A stretch of DNA of 64,000 nucleotides from Desulfamplus sp. (GTDB lineage Bacteria; Desulfobacterota; Desulfobacteria; Desulfobacterales; Desulfobacteraceae). Of the stretch, positions 16,087 through 25,949 are shown piece after piece; positions within the stretch are counted from its first letter, which is position 1, and each line of letters opens with the position of its first letter. Where the stretch lies: assembly GCA_015231615.1 (NCBI GenBank), contig JADGBE010000007.1:1-64000 (forward strand), in the 5' to 3' direction. Position numbers and translations under genes: made by a program. Below the pieces are notes generated by a model, which was not told the DNA's origin, did not search any database, and worked only from the letters and a program-made list of their open reading frames with translations.

Positions 16087-17157
16087 TTAATAATTATAGC
16101 ACAAATTCTTCCTGAACTCAGGATTATCAAGCCTCTCCTCAATATCAACTTCAAAAAAACGTGCAAGGGGTTCTAAAATTTCAGGGTTCTCTTTTTGCAC
16201 CTTTTTTGTTGCCTCAATTACAACATCAAGACCTTTTTGGGTCATCTTTCCCATAGGTGGTCTGCAAGAACCTGACGGCATACCAAGCAACTGCATAACT
16301 GTTTTAAGTGCAAGAGGGTTTCTTGCCCTGCATTTGACCATACCGTAAGGGGTCATCTCTTCTGTGATTACAGTAACAAGTCCAAGTAGAGGCGATAGTG
16401 CTTTATTAAGAGCCTCTGCCCTTTTAGTATCTCCCTCTAATTGAAGCCTTACCATATCTGTAAGAGCCTTTGGTGCAATGTTGGAGATAACTGAAATTCC
16501 GCCACAAGCCTTAATTTCTTGATCAGCCATTATTTGAAGCAAAATGCCATCATCACCAGAAAAAATATTAAAATTCTCTCCGCAGCAGACTCTCGTTCGT
16601 TTCATGTTTTCAATATTGCCAGTAGCCTCTTTAACAGAAGCTATATTTTTATATTCGCGGCTTAATATTGCAAGGTCTTCGGGTAATAACTGGGTTCCTG
16701 TCCTGCCCGGAATTATATAAGGAATGATCTCTGTTGTAGGAAAGGCTTTTGCTACTGGTTCATAGTATTCACGGCGTATTTCAAGTGAGCTTGGTCCATT
16801 ATAGTATGGATCAACCATTAAAATTCCATCAACGCCAACATCAACAGCATGTTTAACAGCTTCAAGAGCCTCTTTTATGTTGTTGCTTCCAGCCCCTGCA
16901 ATGCAAAGACAACCTTGTTTTGCATTGCAGTTTTTATCCGCAATACATATATCTTTTGATCTCTTAGCAATAGCGGCAACTAATTTGTGATGCTCTTCCC
17001 ATTGAAGAGTTGGACTCTCTCCTGTTGTTCCAGCCGCAATTATTCCAGTTATATTGTTTTCAATCTGAAACCTGATAAGTTTATCAAGCCCTTCTGCATC
17101 TAACTCCCCTGTTGGAGTAAATGGTGTTGCTAATGCAGTATAACATCCTGTTTTCAT
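16087..17157 (-). CDS. DapA-family (dihydrodipicolinate synthase/NAL superfamily) aldolase
   Basis: 356 residues from the ATG at 17157, chosen because AGGGAG is seven bases upstream while an earlier TTG is too close. It shows the class I aldolase TIM barrel: GTTGES phosphate/carboxylate loop, PYIIPGRTG with the catalytic Tyr, and Schiff-base Lys in IASVKEATGN (about residue 176). Typical DapA is about 290 residues; this one has a Cys-containing insertion (DKNCNAKQGCLC, about 74-85) and a C-terminal extension of about 50 residues. Lysine biosynthesis is the default role; another pyruvate aldolase function is possible. Confidence 0.82.
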   Translation of the reverse strand: MKTGCYTALATPFTPTGELDAEGLDKLIRFQIENNITGIIAAGTTGESPTLQWEEHHKLVAAIAKRSKDICIADKNCNAKQGCLCIAGAGSNNIKEALEAVKHAVDVGVDGILMVDPYYNGPSSLEIRREYYEPVAKAFPTTEIIPYIIPGRTGTQLLPEDLAILSREYKNIASVKEATGNIENMKRTRVCCGENFNIFSGDDGILLQIMADQEIKACGGISVISNIAPKALTDMVRLQLEGDTKRAEALNKALSPLLGLVTVITEEMTPYGMVKCRARNPLALKTVMQLLGMPSGSCRPPMGKMTQKGLDVVIEATKKVQKENPEILEPLARFFEVDIEERLDNPEFRKNLCYNY

Positions 17158-17243
17158 AAACAAACTCCCTAATAAATATATATTTTAGAACTTTTATACT
17201 CTAACTAAATGCAACTATCTGTTATACAGAGTCAATGAGATTA

Positions 17244-19367
17244 TTAAGCCCTGCCAAAACGTGAAAATTTCATAGTAAAGTTACCTCTGCCTTGAGTTGC
17301 TGACCTTAAAGCTGTTGAGTATCCAAACATCTTAGATAACGGCACAGTTGCCTTGATAACCTGAATATTTGACCTTGGGGCAATGGATTCAATCTTTCCA
17401 CCTCTTGTGTTAAGATCAGATATAGCATCGCCCATATAGTTATCAGGAACAAGTACCTCAACCTCCATGATTGGCTGTAATAGAGCCATCTTTCCCTTTT
17501 CCATTGCATCTTTACAAGCCATTGATGCACAAACTGAAAATGCGAGCGGAAAACTTTGCCCCTCTTGAAGGGAACAGCTTTTTACTGCAATCTCAGTATC
17601 AACAACTGGGTAACCTTTTAAAAAGCCACTCTCAATAGCCTCTTTTGCCCCTTTTTCAATTGCAGCAATAAACTCAGTTGGAAGAATAGTCTCCGAAGCT
17701 CCTGAAGCAGCATTACGACGGCTATCTGCTGCACTTCTTCCTGTCTCTGCATAACCTTGAACTGTCTCTTTAGTTAGATTATTTGTAAATTTAATTCCAG
17801 CCCCACGCTCTAATGGACTTAGTGTTATCTCAAGCTCTGCAAAGTGTGGTTTTCCTGCAATATCACGTTCAAAAATAGCATGACCAGTTGAGGCAGATTC
17901 CATAACCTCACGGTAAACAACTTGCGGTTTGCCAACATTTACATTGGTGTTAAACTCACGAATCATTCTGCTAATTATAATTTCAAGATGAAGCTCTCCC
18001 ATGCCTGAAAGAATGGTCTGCCCTGTATCTTCGTCAGTTTTAACTGCAAGTGTTGGGTCTTCCATAGTGAATTTTTTTAACACATCTTCAAGTTTTTCTT
18101 GATCCGCATGACTTTTTGGCTCAATTGCAATTGAGATAACTGGTTTGTAAAACTCAATTCTTTCAAGAATAACAGGATTAGCTGATGAACAGAGAGTCTC
18201 TCCAGTTGATGAATCTTTAAGCCCCATTACTCCAACAATATCTCCAGCAACTGCCTCTTCAATCCTCTCCATTTTGTTTGCGTGCATCTGAAATATCCGA
18301 GATGGCTTCTCTTTTTTCTTAAGCCACGGATTAAAAATGTCTTCGCCAGCAACCATCTTGCCACTATAAATTCTGACAAAACAGAGTTTTCTACCTTCAA
18401 TCATGGAGACTTTGAAGATAAGTGCTGATAAAGGGACTGATTTTTGTGGCGGATACTCAACCGTATCGTGGGTATGGGGGTGAATACCTTTAACAGGCGG
18501 AATATCCGCAGGACTTGGCAGATAATCTTTAATAGCATCAAGTAGAGGTTGAATTCCTTTATTTCGTAAAGCTGTGCCACACAACACAGGGACAATTTTT
18601 CTATCAATAGTTGCTTGTCTAATAACTTTAATAAGGTCAGACGCTGGAATCTCCTCTTCAGCAAGGTATCTCTCCATGATGTTGTCATCAAACTCTGAGA
18701 CTGCTTCAAGAAGTTTTACTCTATACTCTTCTGCTTTTTCAACAGTTTCAGGATCAGAAGAGTCAATTTCAGATATAGAAAACTCTGAACCAAGAGTATC
18801 ATCGTCCCATGTAATTTGTTTCATGTTGACAAGATCAACGACCCCAGTAAATGAATCTTCACTTCCAACTGGAATCTGAAGAGGCAGAGGATTTGCATTG
18901 AGCCTGTTGTGTATCATCTCAACGGCGTTATAAAAATCAGCTCCAACACGATCCATTTTGTTGATAAATGCAATTCTTGGCACCCCATATTTATCAGCTT
19001 GTCTCCAGACAGTTTCTGATTGAGGTTCTACGCCAGCAACAGCACAAAATACACCAACTGCCCCATCTAAAACACGCAAAGCACGTTCAACTTCAATCGT
19101 AAAATCAACATGACCTGGGGTATCAATAATCTGAACCTGTGCATTTTTCCACTGGCATGTTGTAACTGCTGATGTGATTGTAATGCCTCGATTTTGCTCA
19201 TCTTCCATCCAGTCCATGACAGCCTCACCGTCATGCACCTCACCGATTTTGTGTGATTTGCCTGTATAGTAGAGAATTCGCTCGGTTACCGTTGTCTTAC
19301 CAGCATCAATGTGTGCCATGATGCCTATATTTCTTATGTTTGAAATGTTTGGTTTCTTATTACTCAT
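17244..19367 (-). CDS. fusA: translation elongation factor G (paralogue outside the str operon)
   Basis: 707 residues. G domain motifs: AHIDAGKTT (about 18-26), DTPGHVDF, and NKMD. Domains II-V follow, ending in the [13 protein letters not shown] stretch of domain V. EF-G drives GTP-dependent translocation of tRNA and mRNA and, with RRF, ribosome recycling. It is not near rpsL, rpsG or tuf, so it is probably a second EF-G copy. Domain IV has a divergent segment ([19 protein letters not shown]) compared with canonical EF-G, which may mark a specialised paralogue. A monocistronic layout is likely. Confidence 0.92.
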   Translation of the reverse strand: MSNKKPNISNIRNIGIMAHIDAGKTTVTERILYYTGKSHKIGEVHDGEAVMDWMEDEQNRGITITSAVTTCQWKNAQVQIIDTPGHVDFTIEVERALRVLDGAVGVFCAVAGVEPQSETVWRQADKYGVPRIAFINKMDRVGADFYNAVEMIHNRLNANPLPLQIPVGSEDSFTGVVDLVNMKQITWDDDTLGSEFSISEIDSSDPETVEKAEEYRVKLLEAVSEFDDNIMERYLAEEEIPASDLIKVIRQATIDRKIVPVLCGTALRNKGIQPLLDAIKDYLPSPADIPPVKGIHPHTHDTVEYPPQKSVPLSALIFKVSMIEGRKLCFVRIYSGKMVAGEDIFNPWLKKKEKPSRIFQMHANKMERIEEAVAGDIVGVMGLKDSSTGETLCSSANPVILERIEFYKPVISIAIEPKSHADQEKLEDVLKKFTMEDPTLAVKTDEDTGQTILSGMGELHLEIIISRMIREFNTNVNVGKPQVVYREVMESASTGHAIFERDIAGKPHFAELEITLSPLERGAGIKFTNNLTKETVQGYAETGRSAADSRRNAASGASETILPTEFIAAIEKGAKEAIESGFLKGYPVVDTEIAVKSCSLQEGQSFPLAFSVCASMACKDAMEKGKMALLQPIMEVEVLVPDNYMGDAISDLNTRGGKIESIAPRSNIQVIKATVPLSKMFGYSTALRSATQGRGNFTMKFSRFGRA

Positions 19368-19614
19368 TTTGTTTTACTCATTTTATTATATTTAAGAGGT
19401 GTATCTTAAAACAATCTCAATATTAGTTTTACATCAATCAATAAAGAAATAATTGATATAGTAGGAGTCATAAAGTGTCAAGAAAATAAGAGTTGTTTTA
19501 TCTTGCAAACAGGGCATCTTTTTTATAGTATCAACTAAAGTTTATTAATAACTTGTTCCAATATATAGTTTGGCATAAGAGTTTATAATTTTGGCATAAA
19601 GAGAGAAATTGAAC

Positions 19615-20031
19615 ATGCTTTCAGGATTTGAGTCTTTAGTTGAAGAGAGAATATTAAAAGCACAAAAAAATGGAGAGTTAGACAATTTACCGGGTCAAGG
19701 AAAGCCTTTAAATCTTGATGATATGAGTATTCCAGAGGAATTTAGAATGGTGCATCGTATTTTGAAAAACTCAGGTTTTCTTCCTCCAGAAGTTGAATTA
19801 AGAAAACAGATAAGAGAACTTGAGAATATGCTCAAATCAATTGATGAAGAGAATTGTACGCAATTTGACAGCAGCACGCTATCAAATAAAGTTGATCTTA
19901 AAAAAAAGGCAAATATTCAGAAAAAAATTGATTTTCTCTTGCTTAAACTAAATACAACCAGAGGAACTACAAACTCCTATAACTCTTTCCCATCACAATA
20001 CAGACAAAAACTTATTAAAAAAATGTTATAA
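19615..20031 (+). CDS. DUF1992 / DnaJ-C28-like conserved domain protein
   Basis: 138 residues from the ATG at 19615; a TTG six bases earlier is in frame. It shows the DUF1992 signature: VEERILKAQKNGELDNLPGQGKPLNLDD followed by PEEFRMVHRILKNSGFLPPEVELRKQI. This domain (also called DnaJ homologue subfamily C member 28, conserved) is a small helical cytoplasmic protein of unknown role, usually about 110-140 residues. Upstream sequence contains two TTTGGCATAA words 27 bp apart (about 19570-19600), possibly regulatory. Confidence 0.85.
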   Translation: MLSGFESLVEERILKAQKNGELDNLPGQGKPLNLDDMSIPEEFRMVHRILKNSGFLPPEVELRKQIRELENMLKSIDEENCTQFDSSTLSNKVDLKKKANIQKKIDFLLLKLNTTRGTTNSYNSFPSQYRQKLIKKML

Positions 20032-20061
20032 AACTTATAAGGATATTATAAAATTTAATTT

Positions 20062-20634
20062 ATGAAATTTAAACCAACAGATAAAGAGGGGATTTTTAAA
20101 AGCCTGTTTGCCGCATATTTTGTGTTGCTGCTCCATGTTTTTCTGGTGGCTGGCGTTGGAGTTGCGGTTGTTCTATTCAAAGGGGTGTATCAATATCTGC
20201 CTTGGATATTATCTGGAATTGCAGCATTTATAATTGCTCTTTTCTGGATTTTTTACTTAAGAATTAAACGGTCATCAACTGATATAAAAGATGTTCTATC
20301 TCACCCAGCATTTCAAAATCGCAATGTTGAGATCAAACTTTTAGGCGGAGTTGCAACCTTTAAATTAAGCCTCCCAGCTTCTGGGGGAGATAATCTACTA
20401 TCCTCTGGAGCTTCACAAAATGTTGCTTTGCTTGAACAAGGCATAACAGATAATAGTTCACAATCTCTAAGGCTTGAATCTGGACATACCCACATTGAAA
20501 GAAGATTATCAGAACTTGCGAGCCTTTATGATAGAAATCTAATAAACGATGAGGAGTATGAGATGGCTAAAAGGCGTATTTTGTTTGAATCTGATAATAG
20601 TCAAAGCAGAGATAATTTATATCCAAATTTATAA
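20062..20634 (+). CDS. two-helix membrane protein with C-terminal SHOCT-like domain
   Basis: 190 residues. Two membrane segments (about 18-40 and 46-68) are followed by a cytoplasmic linker. A short SHOCT-like helical pair lies at the C terminus (RRLSELASLYDRNLINDEEYEMAKRRIL, about 146-174, including the usual L-x-x-L-x-x-x-G/N-x-I-x-x-x-E-Y). SHOCT domains are short oligomerisation modules. The gene sits 30 bp after the DUF1992 gene and 48 bp before ddl, suggesting one transcript. Function unknown. Confidence 0.75.
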   Translation: MKFKPTDKEGIFKSLFAAYFVLLLHVFLVAGVGVAVVLFKGVYQYLPWILSGIAAFIIALFWIFYLRIKRSSTDIKDVLSHPAFQNRNVEIKLLGGVATFKLSLPASGGDNLLSSGASQNVALLEQGITDNSSQSLRLESGHTHIERRLSELASLYDRNLINDEEYEMAKRRILFESDNSQSRDNLYPNL

Positions 20635-20681
20635 ATAGGCTTAAACGATTCACAAAAATATAATAAAATAGAGGGAATAAT

Positions 20682-21656
20682 ATGAAAAAAATAAGATTAG
20701 CCCTGTTATCAGGTGGCGACTCATCAGAGCGTGAAGTCTCACTTAGCAGTGGCAAACAGGTCTATGAAGCATTGGATAAAGAAAAATATCATATCTCTAA
20801 ATATGATCCAAAGACAGATTTAAAGCAAATAGTTGAAGATGCCCCAAATATTGATGTTGCCCTTTTAATTCTTCATGGACCAAATGGCGAAGACGGAACT
20901 GTTCAGGGACTTCTTGAGCTTCTCAAAATTCCATATCAAGGAGCTGGAGTGCTTGGAAGTGCTTTGGCAATGAACAAACTTGCTGCAAAAACGATGTATG
21001 AACAATCTGGAATTAAAGTTCCTCAATATATCTCGTTTTCAAAGGGAGATTTTTTTAACAATAATATAGAGCAAACAGCTACTCTTAAAACAGATTACAC
21101 TCAAATTGATTCATGGGTAGATAAACTTGGGCTTCCAATAGTTGTAAAACCTGCCTGTGCAGGGTCAAGTGTTGGAATGTCAATTGTTAAAAACAAGGAA
21201 GATATTGTTCAAGCTATTGAAAAAGCATTTCAATTTGATAAAAATATTCTTCTTGAATCTTATATAAGAGGAGTAGAATTGACCTGCGGTGTTCTTGGCA
21301 ATCGTGAGCTTGAAGCCTTGCCAGTTATTGAGATTATTCCGGGCAAAGGGTATGAATTTTTTGATTATAATGCAAAGTATCTAAAAGGGGCGAGCGAAGA
21401 GATATGTCCAGCAAGGATTGAGGATAAGGTGAGGATAAAGGTTCAAGAGTATGCGATTGCAGCCCATAAAGCACTTTTTCTTAGAGGGTATAGCAGAAGT
21501 GATATGCTCCTCTCTAACGATGGCGAACTCTATCTTCTTGAGACAAACACTATTCCCGGAATGACCGCTACAAGTTTGTATCCACAATCAGCGCAGGTTG
21601 CAGGATACTCATTTGCACAGATACTTGATAAGCTCATATCGCTTGCTATGGAGTAA
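20682..21656 (+). CDS. ddl: D-alanine--D-alanine ligase
   Basis: 324 residues with the ATP-grasp fold of Ddl. N-terminal LSGGDSSEREVSLSSG is followed by the LHGPNGEDGTVQGLLELLKIPYQGAGV signature, then PVVKPACAGSSVGMS, and a C-terminal LETNTIPGMTATSLYPQSA metal/substrate loop. It makes D-Ala-D-Ala for peptidoglycan in the cytoplasm. It follows the DUF1992 and SHOCT genes on the same strand and is closed by a strong bidirectional hairpin at 21662-21720. Confidence 0.93.
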   Translation: MKKIRLALLSGGDSSEREVSLSSGKQVYEALDKEKYHISKYDPKTDLKQIVEDAPNIDVALLILHGPNGEDGTVQGLLELLKIPYQGAGVLGSALAMNKLAAKTMYEQSGIKVPQYISFSKGDFFNNNIEQTATLKTDYTQIDSWVDKLGLPIVVKPACAGSSVGMSIVKNKEDIVQAIEKAFQFDKNILLESYIRGVELTCGVLGNRELEALPVIEIIPGKGYEFFDYNAKYLKGASEEICPARIEDKVRIKVQEYAIAAHKALFLRGYSRSDMLLSNDGELYLLETNTIPGMTATSLYPQSAQVAGYSFAQILDKLISLAME

Positions 21657-21661
21657 AAATA

Positions 21662-21720
21662 AGGTTTGATAATTTTAGAGCCTGTTTTAATATTCAGGCT
21701 CTAAAAAAGTTGTTAAACCT
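21662..21720. terminator. composite hairpin between convergent ddl and thioredoxin genes
   Basis: An inner 12-bp perfect stem TTTTAGAGCCTG / CAGGCTCTAAAA sits inside outer arms AGGTTTGATAA / TTGTTAAACCT, with A/T runs on both sides. It can terminate both convergent transcripts. The outer arms resemble the AGGTTTGACAAC hairpin at 36542-36574. Confidence 0.8.
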
Positions 21721-21730
21721 AACTATTTGT

Positions 21731-22225
21731 TCACAAACTCTTTTCAAAGTCGCTAAAAGTCATCTTCTCATAACTTTCGGTATTCACATATTTAAGAATA
21801 GCCAAAAGCCTCTTTTCATCAACATATCCGGGAATACTGCTTAATTTATCGCCATTAGATTTAAGAAACCAGCATGTAGGAAGACCACGTATGCTGTAGG
21901 ATTCTGCAATTTTTTTCTCACGATCAGAATCAACTTTTATAGCAGTAAAGTTTGCATTCAGATAGTCTATCAAGGCTTTATTCTGAAAAGTTGACATCTC
22001 CATTTTACGACAGTAGCCACACCAATCTGCATGAAAATATACAAAGAGCTTTTTTTTCTGTTCCTTTGCCATTATAAGACCCTTGTCATGGCTTTGCCAT
22101 GCAATTCCTCCAGATACACCAACAGCAGGAGAATTCATAAATGTACATAACGATATAACCATTATAACAAATACTGTTACTATAAAAATTATGTTTAGCC
22201 TTTGACCAGCTATCTTTTTTTTCAT
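21731..22225 (-). CDS. exported thioredoxin-like protein (CGYC)
   Basis: 164 residues. One N-terminal membrane/signal segment (about 11-32) precedes a thioredoxin fold of the DsbD-gamma/SoxW type: FVYFHADWC69GYC72RKM, and cis-proline loop RGLPTCWF. Such proteins act in the periplasm as thiol reductants that maintain other exported proteins. No ccdA or dsbD gene is adjacent; the one at 353-1060 is the nearest candidate partner. It appears to be a single-gene unit sharing a bidirectional terminator with ddl. Confidence 0.82.
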   Translation of the reverse strand: MKKKIAGQRLNIIFIVTVFVIMVISLCTFMNSPAVGVSGGIAWQSHDKGLIMAKEQKKKLFVYFHADWCGYCRKMEMSTFQNKALIDYLNANFTAIKVDSDREKKIAESYSIRGLPTCWFLKSNGDKLSSIPGYVDEKRLLAILKYVNTESYEKMTFSDFEKSL

Positions 22226-22446
22226 TTTAGTTTTTTCCTTTAAATTTAGATTGTTGTCCTCAAATAAGCCATTTCTTAAATTAGGATATTTCTTAAAGAG
22301 TATCTTAAATTTAAGGTAAAGGGCTATAAATATTAATTTCCAATTTATCTATCTTAAATGCTATATTATGGTGTTTTATTTGATCATACAAGGTTTTTTA
22401 AGTTGGCAATACCCATAAATCATAAATAATTATACAGGAGAAAGCC

Positions 22447-24321
22447 ATGGCAAAATCTTTATACTGGGCTGACAGTTATATTGATAAAGTTCGTAGTGCA
22501 AAAGATGCACTGTCAAATGTCAAACCCGGTCAAAGACTATTTATAAGCTCTTCATGCGGAGAGCCTCAACATTTGGTGAAATCTCTTGCAGAGAATTCAA
22601 GCAGATTCACTGACCTTGAAATTGTCAGACTTCTCTGTCTTGACCACACCCCAATTACCCTTATTGCAAATAGAACACACTCCCAGCAGTTCAATATTCG
22701 CTCATTTTACCTTGGTTCAGCAAAAAACAAATCCCTGAATAAAAATTCACGTTTTATAACTCCAATAAACCTCTCGCAAGTTCCAAAACTCTTCACAAGT
22801 CGAATGCTTCCAATTAATGTTGCCTTAATTCAAGTCTCTCCGCCTGATGACTTTGGCTGGATGAGCCTTGGAGTGTCGGTTGATATAACTAAAGCAGCAG
22901 CAGAAGCAGCAGATATTGTCATTGCACAGGTAAACACATATATGCCAAGGGTTCTTGGAAGAAGTTTTATCCATGTCAACAATGTTGACTACATTGTTGA
23001 ACACTCTGAACCTCTTTTAGCAAAACAGGAAATGCCAGATATTGAGACTGCAAACACAATTGCAAAACACATGTCTCGCCTTATCAATGACGGTTCAACT
23101 TTGCAAACCACACTTGGAGCAACTACAAGTGCAACTTTGCTTTGTCTATCTGATAAAAACGATCTTGGAATACACACTCAATATCTTTCAGATGGGATTA
23201 TGCGTCTTGTCTCAATGGGTGTTGTTACAAACATGAAAAAGGGATTTAATGATGGTAAACTTGTTGCAAGTAGTGCTGTAGGCTCATCTATTTTATATGA
23301 ATTTATGGACGATAACCCAGCCATTGAATTTCACCCATCAGACTATGTGAACGACCCAAGGATAATATCAAGACACAATGCAATGACATCAATAAATACA
23401 GCTATGGAGATAGATTTAACAGGACAAGTTGCAGCAGATGCCTTGCCTCAAAACAACTTCTCTGGTGTAAATGGAATGCTTGACTTTATAAGAGGCTCTT
23501 CAATGTCGCAGGGGGGCAAATCTATTTTAATGCTCACCTCTACCCGCGAACGTGGGACAATAAGTAGAATAGTCCCATTTCTTGAAAACACTGCTGTTGT
23601 TGTTCCTCGAGGCGATGTGCAGTTTGTAGTTACAGAATATGGGGCTGTAAATCTTTTTGGGAAAAGTATTCAAGAACGTTCATTGGCACTTATTAGCATT
23701 GCCCACCCTGATTTTAGAGACGAACTATTTGAAAGGGCAAAAGAGCGTGATTTTATTGATATTGGCAGAAAATTTAAGGAGTCCATAAGGGGGGTCTATC
23801 CCCTAAGGCTTGAAGAGGTTATAAATATCAAGGGAACTCCTGTAATGCTAAGACCAGCAAGACCAGCAGATGAGAGGGCAATACAAGAACACTATTACAA
23901 CATGGATAAAAATGATGTGATTTCTCGTTTTTTCCATGAAAAGACAAGTTTTGTCCATGATCAAATTGATGCAACCTTTGAGATTGACTATGTAAATGAT
24001 CTTACTATTGTTGCAGCAGTAGGGGAGATGGGATTTGAAAAAATAGTTGCTGTTGGAGAGTATCTTAGAAATCCTGTTCTTAATATGGCTGAAGTTGCCT
24101 ATTCAGTTTCAAAAGAGTTACAAGGAACTGGCATTGCAAGGGCATTGCAGAATAAACTTGCTGAAGCTGCCCAAACTAATGGAATCAAAGGCTTAATTGC
24201 CTACACTTCTCCTACCAATAAGGGCATGATTCAGCTTTTTAATAAATTACCATTCAAGGTTAGTAAGTCTTATGAAGAGGATATGCTAATTATGAGTTGC
24301 ATTTTTGCGGAGCCTGTTTGA
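22447..24321 (+). CDS. acetyl-CoA hydrolase/CoA-transferase with fused C-terminal GNAT domain
   Basis: 624 residues. The N-terminal two thirds is a class I CoA-transferase/acetyl-CoA hydrolase fold (NVALIQVSPPDDFGWMSLGVS; later VVTEYGAVNLFGKSIQERS with the catalytic-region Glu). The C-terminal third (about 465-620) is a GNAT acetyltransferase with the acetyl-CoA loop VSKELQGTGIARALQNKL. This fusion is known in delta-proteobacteria. It could exchange CoA between acyl groups while the GNAT part acetylates or senses acetyl-CoA; the acceptor is unknown. AGGAG lies just upstream of the ATG. Confidence 0.88.
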   Translation: MAKSLYWADSYIDKVRSAKDALSNVKPGQRLFISSSCGEPQHLVKSLAENSSRFTDLEIVRLLCLDHTPITLIANRTHSQQFNIRSFYLGSAKNKSLNKNSRFITPINLSQVPKLFTSRMLPINVALIQVSPPDDFGWMSLGVSVDITKAAAEAADIVIAQVNTYMPRVLGRSFIHVNNVDYIVEHSEPLLAKQEMPDIETANTIAKHMSRLINDGSTLQTTLGATTSATLLCLSDKNDLGIHTQYLSDGIMRLVSMGVVTNMKKGFNDGKLVASSAVGSSILYEFMDDNPAIEFHPSDYVNDPRIISRHNAMTSINTAMEIDLTGQVAADALPQNNFSGVNGMLDFIRGSSMSQGGKSILMLTSTRERGTISRIVPFLENTAVVVPRGDVQFVVTEYGAVNLFGKSIQERSLALISIAHPDFRDELFERAKERDFIDIGRKFKESIRGVYPLRLEEVINIKGTPVMLRPARPADERAIQEHYYNMDKNDVISRFFHEKTSFVHDQIDATFEIDYVNDLTIVAAVGEMGFEKIVAVGEYLRNPVLNMAEVAYSVSKELQGTGIARALQNKLAEAAQTNGIKGLIAYTSPTNKGMIQLFNKLPFKVSKSYEEDMLIMSCIFAEPV

Positions 24322-24362
24322 TATAACTTAGGTGTAAAAAATGAGGTAGAGTATATTTGACC

Positions 24363-24421
24363 TCCTGCAAAATCCATTTTATATCCAGTAAAATCAAGTG
24401 ATCAATTCAAGTTTTGCAGGA
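24363..24421. repeat. 59-bp element with 10-bp inverted termini, copy A
   Basis: It starts TCCTGCAAAA and ends TTTTGCAGGA, with an ATATCCAGTAAAATCAA core. Copies of exactly the same length lie at 26900-26958 (same orientation) and 43218-43276 (inverted). Confidence 0.85.
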
Positions 24422-24482
24422 AATCTATATTTAATATAAATATCTATCAAGATAGAGGTAGAGAGGTAGAGATAATAATAAA

Positions 24483-25106
24483 ATGGCAATTGAAAATCTA
24501 TTAAATAAAATAATTGCAAGTTATAAAAAGAAAAAACTCTCATTTAAGATGATGCCAAATTTGACACCACAAGAGCAAGGCAAGCCCTCAAAAAACTATG
24601 ATAATTCTTCCCAAGTTGATGATGTAGTGTCGCAATCAATATATTCACAACAATCAAAGGGTTATAAATCTAAAGGTCAAAATTATACTTGCAAATCAGA
24701 TACTTTTAATTCTGAGGCTATCTCTTCTGCCGAGACTCTGTCAGATTCATATAATCCGATAATGGAAATAGAAGATGCTGATATAAATATAATTGATTGG
24801 AGGACACATAAACGAAAAGATATATCTATTCCTATAGACTTTACAACAAGTTCAGATAAGCTCTACAAAGAGAAGACAAGAGATATAAGTTCGGACGGAC
24901 TTTTTATTGAAACACAAAGATACAATAATCTTGTAAGGAATCAAAAAATCGTTATGGTATTTACCATTATTGAAGGGAGAAAACCGTTTAAGCTAACTGG
25001 AAAGGTGGTAAGAGTTCAACCTGAAGGGATAGCTGTGCAATTTCATAATATTTCCCCTTTTGATTATGCCGCTATTGAAGAGTCTTTAAATAAAATTGCA
25101 AGATAG
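24483..25106 (+). CDS. PilZ-domain protein (c-di-GMP receptor candidate)
   Basis: 207 residues. The first ~95 residues are low-complexity, Ser/Gln/Lys rich. The C-terminal ~100 residues form a PilZ domain with the c-di-GMP motif R107-THK-R111 and, about 23 residues later, DISSDGLF (134-141), matching RxxxR and D/NxSxxG. It should bind c-di-GMP and modulate motility or surface behaviour. No diguanylate cyclase is adjacent. The long polar N-terminal extension is unusual for single-domain PilZ proteins. Confidence 0.85.
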   Translation: MAIENLLNKIIASYKKKKLSFKMMPNLTPQEQGKPSKNYDNSSQVDDVVSQSIYSQQSKGYKSKGQNYTCKSDTFNSEAISSAETLSDSYNPIMEIEDADINIIDWRTHKRKDISIPIDFTTSSDKLYKEKTRDISSDGLFIETQRYNNLVRNQKIVMVFTIIEGRKPFKLTGKVVRVQPEGIAVQFHNISPFDYAAIEESLNKIAR

Positions 25107-25183
25107 TCATTAAAATTATCTTAAACCAGTAATTTTAGCTTAGGAAATTACTGTTCTTAAATAATCTTTTTGATAAATAGATT

Positions 25184-25921
25184 TTACCTTAATCCTTGCA
25201 TTGTCAAAGGTTTTTCAAGTCCGCTTTCTAAAAGGAGTTTTTCATTATGAAATAGCTCCTTTGTATTACCATCAGCAATAATACCACCTTTGTTAAGGAC
25301 AATTGTTCGTTCGCAAATCTCAAGAGCCATATCAAGATCGTGTGTTGCAATTATTTTGGTATGGGTAAAAGTTTTAAGAAGGTTAATTAAGCGTCTTCGA
25401 GAAGCTGGATCAAGATTAGATGATGGTTCGTCCATTATAAGAATATCTGGCATAGTAGCAATTACAGTTGCAATGGCAACTGCTCGCTTCTCTCCACCTG
25501 AGAGTTTGTGTGGTGATCGTTTTGATAAATGAGGCACACCTACAATTTCAAGTGCTTTCATAACTTGGTTTTCAATCTCTGATTCAGGAACCCCAAAGTT
25601 TATTAGTCCAAATGCAACATCGTCAAACACTGTTGGCATGAAAAGTTGATCATCTGGGTCTTGAAATACCATGCCAGTTGAGCGGCGAACAGCTTTAAGA
25701 TTCTTTTTATTCAAAGGATAATCCCCGATTCTAATATCTCCTTTTGTTGGTGTTAGACAACCAATAAGATGTAAAAGAAGGGTTGATTTTCCCGCCCCAT
25801 TTGAACCTACTAAAGCCACAGATTCACCATGATGAATCTTAAAACTAATCTCATCTAACCCAATCGTTCCATCTGGATAGATGTAATGGAGATTATCAGC
25901 CTGAACAATATGATGACTCAT
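25184..25921 (-). CDS. cbiO: cobalt ECF transporter ATPase CbiO
   Basis: 245 residues from the ATG at 25921. A longer frame exists but would overlap cbiQ and has no ribosome site. Walker A GSNGAGKST lies at about 39-47, with Q-loop FQDPDDQLF, signature KLSGGEKRAVAIA and Walker B ILIMDEPSSNLD. Group I ECF ATPases power uptake of Co2+ or Ni2+ with CbiM and CbiQ, both encoded just upstream. Cobalt supply fits the corrinoid need of the Wood-Ljungdahl pathway suggested elsewhere in the window. Confidence 0.9.
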   Translation of the reverse strand: MSHHIVQADNLHYIYPDGTIGLDEISFKIHHGESVALVGSNGAGKSTLLLHLIGCLTPTKGDIRIGDYPLNKKNLKAVRRSTGMVFQDPDDQLFMPTVFDDVAFGLINFGVPESEIENQVMKALEIVGVPHLSKRSPHKLSGGEKRAVAIATVIATMPDILIMDEPSSNLDPASRRRLINLLKTFTHTKIIATHDLDMALEICERTIVLNKGGIIADGNTKELFHNEKLLLESGLEKPLTMQGLR

Positions 25922-25949
25922 AAAAAGAAAAACCTCTAAAAACAATATT

